Shown: positions 51,886-60,342 of the stretch, piece by piece
Position numbering within the stretch: the stretch's first letter is position 1
Layout: each line of letters begins with the position of its first letter
Source of the DNA: an uncultured Altererythrobacter sp.
GTDB lineage: Bacteria > Pseudomonadota > Alphaproteobacteria > Sphingomonadales > Sphingomonadaceae
NCBI GenBank assembly: GCA_947492235.1
Contig: CANLLZ010000001.1
Location: 1,798,001 to 1,862,000, forward strand
Direction: 5' to 3'
DNA length: 64,000 bases
Program-made: the position numbers and the translations under genes
The notes under the pieces: model-generated
What the model was told of the DNA's origin: nothing
Databases searched by the model: none
The model's input: only the letters and a program-made list of their open reading frames with translations

Positions 51886-52137
51886 ATGAAACGTCGCCAA
51901 TCGGCCATCGCGCTAGGATGCCTGACCGCCATGTTCACACTCACCGCGAACAGCTGCGGCGGCGGCGATCCTCCACCGGAACCGACGAATATCTGCACGA
52001 AAACCACTGCGGACTGCAGCAATGAAGAATATTTGAACCACAAAACGTGCGAATGCGAGAAAGCCGGAGGCAAGGGGCATCCAGGCAGCCCCGGTACCAC
52101 TCCGAGCGACCCTAAGGTTATACAACCCGGCCCGTAA
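51886..52137 (+). CDS. Small Cys-rich lipoprotein-like hypothetical protein
   Basis: A strong ribosome binding site ACAGGAGGG precedes the ATG. The 83-residue product has a signal peptide ending TLTANSC (likely lipobox), a short Cys-containing middle (NICTKTTADCSNEEYLNHK, CECEKAGG) and a Gly/Pro tail. Five further cysteines may form two disulphides. Not recognised. Followed after 45 bases by the photolyase-like gene. Confidence 0.55.
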   Translation: MKRRQSAIALGCLTAMFTLTANSCGGGDPPPEPTNICTKTTADCSNEEYLNHKTCECEKAGGKGHPGSPGTTPSDPKVIQPGP

Positions 52138-52182
52138 TTCTACGCGCTGGAACCTTGCCACCCCGCGCCGGTTCTGGCCTGC

Positions 52183-53394
52183 ATGCAATGGACCCCGACC
52201 CGCAGCGCTGCTCTTCAGCATCTGAGCGACTTTCTCCCCGACGCAGGGCGGCGCTATGCCGATACCCGCAATCACGATAACGGGCCGGGCCGCACCAATG
52301 TCTCGCAGCTCTCCCCGTGGCTGCATGCCGGCCTGCTGTCGGAGCACGAGGTGCTCGCCGCGACGCTGGATGCCCATTCCGCCCGCAGCGCCGAGAAATT
52401 CATCAGCGAGGTTTTCTGGCGCGTCTACTTCAAGGGCTATCTCGAACAGCGGCCATCGGTCTGGAGCAGCTACACCGAAGGGCGCGATGCTGCCCTCGCC
52501 GCCATCGACACCAACGCCGGACTGCGCACCGCTTACGAGGAAGCGACCGAGGGGCGCACCGGCATCGCCGCCGTCGACTACTGGGCGCGCGAACTGGTGG
52601 AAACGGGCTATCTCCACAACCATGCCCGCATGTGGTTCGCCAGCATCTGGATCTTCACTCTGCGGATCGACTGGCATCTGGGCGCCGATTTCTTCCTCCG
52701 TCACCTGATAGACGGCGATGCGGCGTCCAACACGCTCAGCTGGCGCTGGGTCGCCGGGCTGCATACCAAGGGCAAGACCTACCTCGCCGGGCCCGGGAAT
52801 ATCGCGCGCTACACCGCCGATCACCCCGAAGGCCCGCTGGAGGCCGAAGGATTGGCCGACGAAGCCGAGGCGCCGACCGAGGCCCAAGAGCACGGCCGCC
52901 AGCCGCTCGATCTGCCAGACCCTGCAACGCCCGAGGCGCCCTATGCCCTCCTCCTGCATGACGAGGCGGCGAGCCCTGTTCCGCTGGACCTTCCCACCCC
53001 GCCAGCTCTCGTCATCGCCGCCGCCCGGCCCGACGCCCGCAGCCCCCTGCCCTGCGGAGACCATTCCCGCCAATTCGCGCAACAAGCCGTGGCGAACGGA
53101 GCCAGCGAGGCGGGCAAAACCTTTGGCTGTGACGTGGCCGAGTGGACCCACGACACGCCGCTGCAATCCCTGCTGACAGAGCACGGCATCACCACCCTCG
53201 CCTGCCCTTACCTGCCGACGGGATGGACCCGCGACGCCCTGCAAGGCGAGCTCGATGCCCTGCCGGACAGCATCACACTCCTCCCCCTGCTCGGCGATCT
53301 CGACCGCGCCGCATGGCCCCACGCCAAGGCCGGATTCTTCGGCGTGAAAAAGCAGATCGCCGCAGTGATGGGCGAGGTCGGCCTGCCCGGCTGA
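52183..53394 (+). CDS. Photolyase/cryptochrome FAD-binding-domain protein with flavin domain at the N-terminus
   Basis: Residues 1-220 correspond to the FAD-binding helical domain of photolyases: RTNVSQLSPWLHAGLLS, EKFISEVFWRVYFKGYLEQR, TGIAAVDYWARELVETGYLH, NHARMWFASIWIF, DWHLGADFFLRHLIDGDAAS and WRWVAG. In known photolyases this domain follows an alpha/beta antenna domain of about 200 residues; here that domain is missing in front, and an alpha/beta-like region (ALLLHDEAAS, ALVIAAARP, ITTLACPYLP, SITLLPLLGDLD) follows at residues 260-400. A permuted order is inferred. DNA repair activity is not proven. Confidence 0.82.
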   Translation: MQWTPTRSAALQHLSDFLPDAGRRYADTRNHDNGPGRTNVSQLSPWLHAGLLSEHEVLAATLDAHSARSAEKFISEVFWRVYFKGYLEQRPSVWSSYTEGRDAALAAIDTNAGLRTAYEEATEGRTGIAAVDYWARELVETGYLHNHARMWFASIWIFTLRIDWHLGADFFLRHLIDGDAASNTLSWRWVAGLHTKGKTYLAGPGNIARYTADHPEGPLEAEGLADEAEAPTEAQEHGRQPLDLPDPATPEAPYALLLHDEAASPVPLDLPTPPALVIAAARPDARSPLPCGDHSRQFAQQAVANGASEAGKTFGCDVAEWTHDTPLQSLLTEHGITTLACPYLPTGWTRDALQGELDALPDSITLLPLLGDLDRAAWPHAKAGFFGVKKQIAAVMGEVGLPG

Positions 53395-53436
53395 AGGGGC
53401 ACGTGCCTCCCCCACAACCCTGAATGCGGGTCACGC

Positions 53437-53454
53437 GGGTGACACGTGTCACCC
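53437..53454. repeat. Perfect 18-bp palindrome in a cluster of GGGTGACAC units
   Basis: GGGTGACACGTGTCACCC is its own reverse complement. Further partial copies of GTGTCACCC or GGGTGACAC lie at about 53455-53466 and 53538-53546. The cluster is in the 200-base gap between two convergent genes, so it is not in a usual promoter position. It may be a protein-binding site or terminator-like structure. Confidence 0.55.
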
Positions 53455-53594
53455 CCGTGTCACCCGCCATTCCGCGTATACTCCGCCGCTCCAACCTTCT
53501 GAAAATACTTGTGACATCCGCGAGTGCGCAGTTTGCCGGGTGACACCTGGCCAAAAAAGGGGGCAAGATTTCGCCTGCCCTCCCTTACGCTCCC

Positions 53595-54224
53595 CTATCG
53601 CCTTCCTCTCCCGAAACCGGGCTCTGAACCCCCTTCACGATCATCGAGCGAATGGCGGATCACGAACTGGTCGACCAGCTTCTCATCATCGCCCCGCAGG
53701 CGCTGGCCATCATCATCCTGCCATACCACCGGCCCGTGCTCGACCTGCTGGAGCATCCGCTCCCACCGGTCGGACCAGAACTCCGCCGCCGCACCATAGC
53801 GGCCCAGCCGCTGCGCCCCTTGCGCATTGCGGCGCGAAAGGAGGTAAATTGTCAGCCGCTCGTCAAACCGCCGCCGCGTGCCGACCTGCTCGCCGCCATG
53901 AAACACCGGCTCCTCCACCCCGTGCAAAGCGCGCTCCAACGCGGCCTGATGCAGCGCGTCATAGCCATGCTGGAAGGCTGCTTCCCACGCGATATCGAAC
54001 GGCTCTCCTTTCAGGCGATTGCGCAGGCGATAGGCCGACTGCCGGCTCATCCCGACCGCCCGGGCGGCGGCCTTCACCTGCTGACAAGAGGCCAATTCGC
54101 GCAGAAAAGCCGCCATCTTGCGCTTGGTCCAGCGGTCATCCGGCTCGACATGCGGGATGGTGGTGGTTTGCGGGGTGGAGTGTGGGGTGGAGTTCGGGCC
54201 GGGTGTTTCAGGTGCGTGTGTCAT
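53595..54224 (-). CDS. Helix-turn-helix protein, uncharacterised
   Basis: ATG 54224 encodes 209 residues. After a Pro/Thr-rich N-terminus comes a putative HTH: KMAAFLRELASCQQVKAAAR followed by AVGMSRQSAYRLRNRL. The rest is helical with Arg- and Trp-rich segments (FDIAWEAAFQHGYDAL, RRNAQGAQRLGRYGA, FWSDRWERMLQQVEH). It resembles replication-initiator- or terminase-small-subunit-like HTH proteins, but I cannot name a family. It is divergent from the 43-residue ORF, and the gap 54225-54390 holds no other ORF. Confidence 0.65.
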   Translation of the reverse strand: MTHAPETPGPNSTPHSTPQTTTIPHVEPDDRWTKRKMAAFLRELASCQQVKAAARAVGMSRQSAYRLRNRLKGEPFDIAWEAAFQHGYDALHQAALERALHGVEEPVFHGGEQVGTRRRFDERLTIYLLSRRNAQGAQRLGRYGAAAEFWSDRWERMLQQVEHGPVVWQDDDGQRLRGDDEKLVDQFVIRHSLDDREGGSEPGFGRGRR

Positions 54225-54390
54225 CCGGCAGGATAAGGCACAGATGGGGGCCTGTAGGACAGCGCTTTTGATCCAACAGGCTGCCGGGCGGGCAGGCACG
54301 TAGCTGCTCCGCCGCGCGAATTAATGCCGCGATTTGGCGAAAAGGGCCTAGCACCCCCACAGGGGTATCCCGCCCCGATTGGAAAAGACC

Positions 54391-54522
54391 ATGGCCAAAG
54401 GCCAACAAAAGAAGAGCCGCGAAACCCGCAAGCCCAAGAAGGAAAAGGTCAAAACTAACGCCTCCCAGCCCAGCACCAAGCCCTGCGGGATCACGGGGCT
54501 GGAGAATATGAAGAACGGTTAG
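54391..54522 (+). CDS. Small highly basic conserved protein (43 aa)
   Basis: ATG 54391 begins MAKGQQKKSRETRKPKKEKV, a strongly basic 20-residue start, and the frame ends 43 codons later after ITGLENMKNG. Proteins starting with MAKGQ and a Lys/Arg-rich stretch are widespread small hypotheticals in Proteobacteria. They may bind nucleic acid or ribosomes. The upstream GGAAAAGA may serve as a ribosome binding site. Confidence 0.6.
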   Translation: MAKGQQKKSRETRKPKKEKVKTNASQPSTKPCGITGLENMKNG

Positions 54523-54633
54523 GGCGCAGGGTGCAACTTTCATGCCAGCGAAGCCAGGGATCAAAGCGGGCTCAATACACTCGAGCGGATCGCCCCAAGT
54601 GGGGGACAAGACTCCGGCCCAGCTTTCAATCAT

Positions 54634-54659
54634 CGGATAAATGTAACATAATGTATCCG
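54634..54659. promoter_or_regulatory. Dyad symmetry upstream of the LuxR-HTH gene
   Basis: CGGATA (54634-54639) and TATCCG (54654-54659) are perfect complements around an A/T-rich centre, only five bases before the GGAGGT ribosome binding site. The position suits an operator for autoregulation by the downstream HTH protein, or a small RNA hairpin. Inference only. Confidence 0.4.
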
Positions 54660-54729
54660 AAATGGAGGTATTTTAGCGATCGGCAGGACTATCGATAATT
54701 GCCAGCTCAAAGGCAGGCAGCTCGATTGT

Positions 54730-55182
54730 ATGGAGCTTGTGAAGCAGGGGCTCACTTCGAAAGAAATTGCGCGAGCGCTGGGCATTTCCCACCGCACGGT
54801 CGATCAGCATATCGCCGCTGCGATTGAAAATCTGGGCGTGACCAATCGCCTCGCAGCGGTCACGCGGCTGCATGAAATGGAGCAGGAAGAGCGGGCCAAG
54901 TCCCCTCCCCCTCCATTCATGTTGTCTTATAAAGACCGACCTGCCGTCCACCTGTTCGAACCCGCACCGGTCGAGGAAGTCAAAGCGCCTGTACCGGAAG
55001 CGGAGCAAAGCGCGGAGGGCATCCCTATCCTGCCGCCCATTGGCGGTTCTGCAAACACTTACCCGTCCCGCGTACGGCTCACCCTGATTGCGCGGATCGC
55101 GGTGCTCTCGATCATGCTGATCTGTCTCGCAATTGTCTCCATCTTGGCCGTGATGGAATTAGCAAACTGGATCGACTGGTGA
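54730..55182 (+). CDS. LuxR-type HTH protein with C-terminal transmembrane helix
   Basis: The HTH is of the LuxR/FixJ type (LVKQGLTSKEIARALGIS followed by HRTVDQHIAAAIENLGV and TNRLAAVTRL), directly at the N-terminus, with no receiver or sensor domain. A linker of about 75 residues rich in Pro and Glu leads to one transmembrane helix at the C-terminus (IARIAVLSIMLICLAIVSIL). From ATG 54730 the protein is 150 residues, but helix 1 of the HTH would be cut; the frame is open back to 54652, with a perfect GGAGGT at 54664 and no ATG, GTG or TTG behind it, so a rare ATC start at 54679 is possible. The two following genes are probably in the same operon. Confidence 0.75.
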   Translation: MELVKQGLTSKEIARALGISHRTVDQHIAAAIENLGVTNRLAAVTRLHEMEQEERAKSPPPPFMLSYKDRPAVHLFEPAPVEEVKAPVPEAEQSAEGIPILPPIGGSANTYPSRVRLTLIARIAVLSIMLICLAIVSILAVMELANWIDW

Positions 55183-55235
55183 CCATATCCGAGCCCCCCG
55201 CCCAATCACGGGCGTGGTAATGTAAGGGGTTACTC

Positions 55236-55586
55236 ATGTTGAATATTGAGAAAGCAGCAGGCCAGGTCGTTGTCAGCGATACACAGCGCTCGGTCTCGGC
55301 TGTCGACCATGCCGTGATGTCACTTGCCAATCTGTGCGCCAGCATCGTCGAAGTCAGCAAAGCATCAAACCTGCCCGTTTATACCGTACAGGCATCACTG
55401 ACAAACGCGGGGAGCGGGCTGACAAAATTGATCGCAAGCCGCGGCGATATAAGCGATGCGGTATCCGCGATGGTCGCGATTCAGAATTCCTCGAATCTGC
55501 AAACGGTATCGTTCGGATGCCCGTGCACGCCACCGCCTAGTGCCCGCAAGGACACGAGCCACGTCAGTCAAGATCAAACTGCATAA
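55236..55586 (+). CDS. Hypothetical protein in the HTH-TM module
   Basis: A 116-residue soluble, helical protein. The first 80 residues have heptad-like patterns (QRSVSAVDHAVMSLANLCAS, AVSAMVAIQNSSNL), then VSFGCPCTPPPSARKD. It has no recognised domain. It follows the HTH protein gene by 53 bases and precedes the membrane protein gene by nine, all on one strand. Confidence 0.6.
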   Translation: MLNIEKAAGQVVVSDTQRSVSAVDHAVMSLANLCASIVEVSKASNLPVYTVQASLTNAGSGLTKLIASRGDISDAVSAMVAIQNSSNLQTVSFGCPCTPPPSARKDTSHVSQDQTA

Positions 55587-55595
55587 GGACCTGCC

Positions 55596-56015
55596 ATGGC
55601 TTCCCTGCTTGCCTTCTGGTTGCTCGTTTTCGGAGCACTCGTTACCGCCTGGCAGGCAGGGGACCGGCACGATCACAAGGTCATCTTCGCAGCCGCGTTC
55701 GCCGCGGTTCTGTCAACGTTGGCATTTCAACTGGTGAGCGGTCCCTTATCTTTTGCCCTTGTCGGTATTGTCGATCTGATATTGTTGATCATCGTGGTGC
55801 GTTATTCCCTGCGCTCAGCAAGGTATTGGCCGATTTGGTTTGCCAGCTTTCACGCAATTGGCCTGATCTTAAATTTACTTCGGACTATAGCATCAGACAG
55901 CTATAGTTACGTGTTCGGACTGTTGGCCGGCATTTGCGGCATCGCCGCTCTAATTGCCATGGTCGCGGGGCTGCTCGCAGATCAGAAAAGCGGTCTAATC
56001 CAGCCACAAGATTAA
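55596..56015 (+). CDS. Hypothetical membrane protein in the HTH-TM module
   Basis: A 139-residue protein with five hydrophobic helices (about residues 2-20, 28-46, 52-70, 80-100 and 108-128), no large loop and a short polar C-terminus. No family recognised. It may be the membrane partner of the anchored HTH protein. Overall composition of the three genes is less GC-rich than thiC downstream. Confidence 0.6.
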   Translation: MASLLAFWLLVFGALVTAWQAGDRHDHKVIFAAAFAAVLSTLAFQLVSGPLSFALVGIVDLILLIIVVRYSLRSARYWPIWFASFHAIGLILNLLRTIASDSYSYVFGLLAGICGIAALIAMVAGLLADQKSGLIQPQD

Positions 56016-56077
56016 TCGACGAACGAAACGCCCATCCAGGGTAGATGCAATTCAAGGTGATCCTCGACCGGTCAGCC

Positions 56078-57991
<1,914 letters not shown>

Positions 57992-58034
57992 TCATGGGCG
58001 GGAGGGGAAACGGTTCTCCGGCGAGATGGCCAGC

Positions 58035-58120
58035 CCGCTCCCTCCGCCGATGTTAATCGGTTCAGGTTCGACGGGTCGGAGGATGCGAGCCCTCCCTCTC
58101 AGCGCGCGCACGCTCCCCGG
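58035..58120 (-). promoter_or_regulatory. TPP (thiamine pyrophosphate) riboswitch of thiC
   Basis: Read on the minus strand, the aptamer signature is clear: GGGGAGCG at the 5' stem (58111-58118), CTGAGAGGG, GACCCGTCGAACCTGA, GATTAACATCGGCG and the closing AGGGAGCG (58036-58043). TPP binding normally represses thiC expression; in Gram-negative bacteria this is mostly by blocking translation. The gap to the thiC ATG is about 55 bases. Confidence 0.95.
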
Positions 58121-58300
58121 GGATGGGGCAGGTGTAGGCGCGATTGCCGCGCGGGTCCAGTGGTCAGAGCAGCGCACGCCGTTCCAACCCGAAGATTGGC
58201 GAAATTGTGCAATACGCTGGCGAATTGAGATTTTACAAATGGACACAAGACGGTGAGATAGTCAGTCTCTCGCGGTCGGGATCACTTAGGGACAGATACT

Positions 58301-59326
58301 ATGGGTCATTTGAAATTCGTTTTTGCAGCGGCTTCGGCGGCATTGGTTCTCACCAGCCTGCCAGCGAATGCGCAAAGCCGGTCTTCCGGTCGCAAGGCGC
58401 AGGAACAAGGGATGCAGGAAATCCCCGTGTGCCGCCAGAAACTGGGCACGATCGCCATTAGCGAACCCGAACGGCGCTGGTGGACCAGCTACGACCTGCC
58501 AAACCCGGAAGCGATCCTGAAAGTCTTCGTCGCGAAATCCGGCTGCTTCGGTATTGTTGATCGTAACAAGGGCCTCGCCATGCGCGGGGTTGAGCGGGAT
58601 CTGGCGGATTCGGGTGAATTGCAGGGCGGATCGAATATCGGCGGCGGACAAGTGAAGGCAGCCGACTATTTCATCATCCCTGACCTTGTCGGCAGCAACA
58701 AGCGGTCAGGCGGTGGCGGGCTTGGGGGCGCGCTGGCAGGAGCCTTGGGCGGCCGGGTGCTGGGCGGAGTGCTCGGCGGGGTGAAGGTCAACAAGAAAGA
58801 GGCCAATGTCACGCTGACGCTGGTCAATGCCCGCACCACCGAACTGGAGCGGATCACCGAGGGGTATTCGCGCAAATCCGATGTATCGTTCCGCGGCGGG
58901 GCCGGCGGTCTGGTCGGCGGTACGTTCGCGGCAATCAGCGGGTCCGGGTATGAGAACACGCAGATCGGCCAGGTTATCGTGCTCGCCTATCTTGAGGCGT
59001 ATCGCGACATGGTCGACCAGCTCGGCGGCCTGCCGATCAATCCCAGTGAAATGGCCCCGCAAGCCACTGCGATGACCGCCGCTGGAGGCGCCGCTGCAGC
59101 ACAGGCCCCGTCAGGCTACGGCGTCAGCAATCAGGCGTATAATGCGATCCAGACCGGCATGACGATTACCGAGGTCAACAACGTGGTCGGCTTTGCCGGA
59201 GACGAACAAGCGCAGGCGATGAACACCCGCGTGATGATGTGGCGCAACGGCCCCACTGCAACCAGCTTCATCATGGGGACGTTTACCGACGGACGGCTGA
59301 CCGGCAAGAACAAGGGCGGCATTTAG
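58301..59326 (+). CDS. CsgG/HfaB-like secreted protein with C-terminal BLIP/BamE-like domain
   Basis: A 341-residue protein with a signal peptide (MGHLKFVFAAASAALVLTSL, cleavage after ANA). The first domain resembles the CsgG/HfaB family: PVCRQKLGTIAISEPERRWW, FVAKSGCFGIVDRNKGLAM, ADYFIIPDLVG, a Gly-rich loop and the pattern ANVTLTLVNARTTELERIT. CsgG makes outer membrane pores for curli, but many members are only periplasmic. Residues about 280-341 (IQTGMTITEVNNVVGFAGDE, WRNGPTATSFIMGTFTDGRL) resemble the DUF3862/BamE (SmpA) domain. The combination is unusual. Confidence 0.75.
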   Translation: MGHLKFVFAAASAALVLTSLPANAQSRSSGRKAQEQGMQEIPVCRQKLGTIAISEPERRWWTSYDLPNPEAILKVFVAKSGCFGIVDRNKGLAMRGVERDLADSGELQGGSNIGGGQVKAADYFIIPDLVGSNKRSGGGGLGGALAGALGGRVLGGVLGGVKVNKKEANVTLTLVNARTTELERITEGYSRKSDVSFRGGAGGLVGGTFAAISGSGYENTQIGQVIVLAYLEAYRDMVDQLGGLPINPSEMAPQATAMTAAGGAAAAQAPSGYGVSNQAYNAIQTGMTITEVNNVVGFAGDEQAQAMNTRVMMWRNGPTATSFIMGTFTDGRLTGKNKGGI

Positions 59327-59351
59327 TCCGGATCAGGCCGCGAGCATATTC

Positions 59352-59382
59352 TGAAAGGGCCCGGCGATTAGTCGCCGGGCCA
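59352..59382. terminator. Hairpin after the CsgG-like gene
   Basis: GGCCCGGCGA-TTAG-TCGCCGGGCC is a perfect 10-bp stem with A residues on the left. There is no clear T-run on the right, so it may be a weak intrinsic terminator. It separates this gene from the convergent membrane protein gene. Confidence 0.5.
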
Positions 59383-59435
59383 ACTGGTTACCCTAAGCGA
59401 TATGAGCTTATTTGGCGGGCCTTGCGCGTCGCATC

Positions 59436-60104
59436 TCAGGCCGTCGTGCCGTCGAACTGCCGCAGCGTGGCGACAGCGATCGCGACCATCAGGGCAGCCA
59501 AAGTGCCTGTCGCCCCGGCAAGCATCAGCCAGCCCATCCCCGTGCCCAGCGCGGCGATATTGGCGATTGTCGCAGCAAGCCCGGCAAACATTGCCAAGCC
59601 CCCGGCTGTCCGTGCCGCTGTGCCGCCACCCCGGGCCATCAGAGCCAGCCCAAACACGAGCGCGGCCAGTCCGATGAAAATTTTGGCGATGAAGTAAAAG
59701 GCGAAGGCGCCGCCGACGATGGCCCAGAACATCCAGGTGGCTTCCTCGCCCGCCAGCGCCACCGGTTTGAACAGCGCCAGGCCGATACCGATCTGCACCA
59801 GATTGAACACGCCGAACAGGGCCAGAGCTCCCCAGCCGAGAGGCTGGTTACTCGAACGCAGCTGCGCCAGACCGCCCAGCGCGATAATCACAAAGGCGAC
59901 CGCCTCCAGCGTCCAGACAAGGGCAACCTCGCCCCATCGCTCGGTGAAATAGCCTGCGATATCGGCATTGGTCATGCCCACCGACGGATCGGCCGGCTGC
60001 GGCCCGCCCAGCAAAGCCATGTAGAGGATTTGCAGAATGATCGTCGCGATCAGCGCGGTTGCAACAATCGCTGGCACGCGTGCGGATTGAGTATTCATGG
60101 TCAT
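59436..60104 (-). CDS. DUF4386-like membrane protein
   Basis: Start ATG 60104 with GGGAGAAG upstream; 222 residues, six hydrophobic helices. The pattern of a first helix followed by a loop with PSVGMTNADIAGYF and then helices with GLAQLRSS and NLVQIGIGLA fits the DUF4386 group of integral membrane proteins. Function unknown. Confidence 0.65.
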   Translation of the reverse strand: MTMNTQSARVPAIVATALIATIILQILYMALLGGPQPADPSVGMTNADIAGYFTERWGEVALVWTLEAVAFVIIALGGLAQLRSSNQPLGWGALALFGVFNLVQIGIGLALFKPVALAGEEATWMFWAIVGGAFAFYFIAKIFIGLAALVFGLALMARGGGTAARTAGGLAMFAGLAATIANIAALGTGMGWLMLAGATGTLAALMVAIAVATLRQFDGTTA

Positions 60105-60342
60105 TGGCTTCTCCCGAAAGCCAGTGACCAACCGCAAACTGCCCGCATGATGCCAGCACCAATCGCCCAGCGCCCCTCCCCAGGCGACCGGTGCGCCATT
60201 CTGGCCGACCGGCGGCTTTAGCCCTCCTACGACCGGAATTGACGCAGGCCGCCGCCAAGCTGTTGCAATATTTATCCTGGCATGAATAGCTGACCCTACA
60301 GAACGGAGTCACAGGGGCTCTGAAATAAAAGGGCACTGAATT

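Noticed and set aside
53273-53566. Minus-strand ORF with repeated VTR codons near the palindrome cluster
   Set aside because: It overlaps the end of the photolyase-like gene and only translates the GTGACAC DNA repeats; no ribosome binding site.
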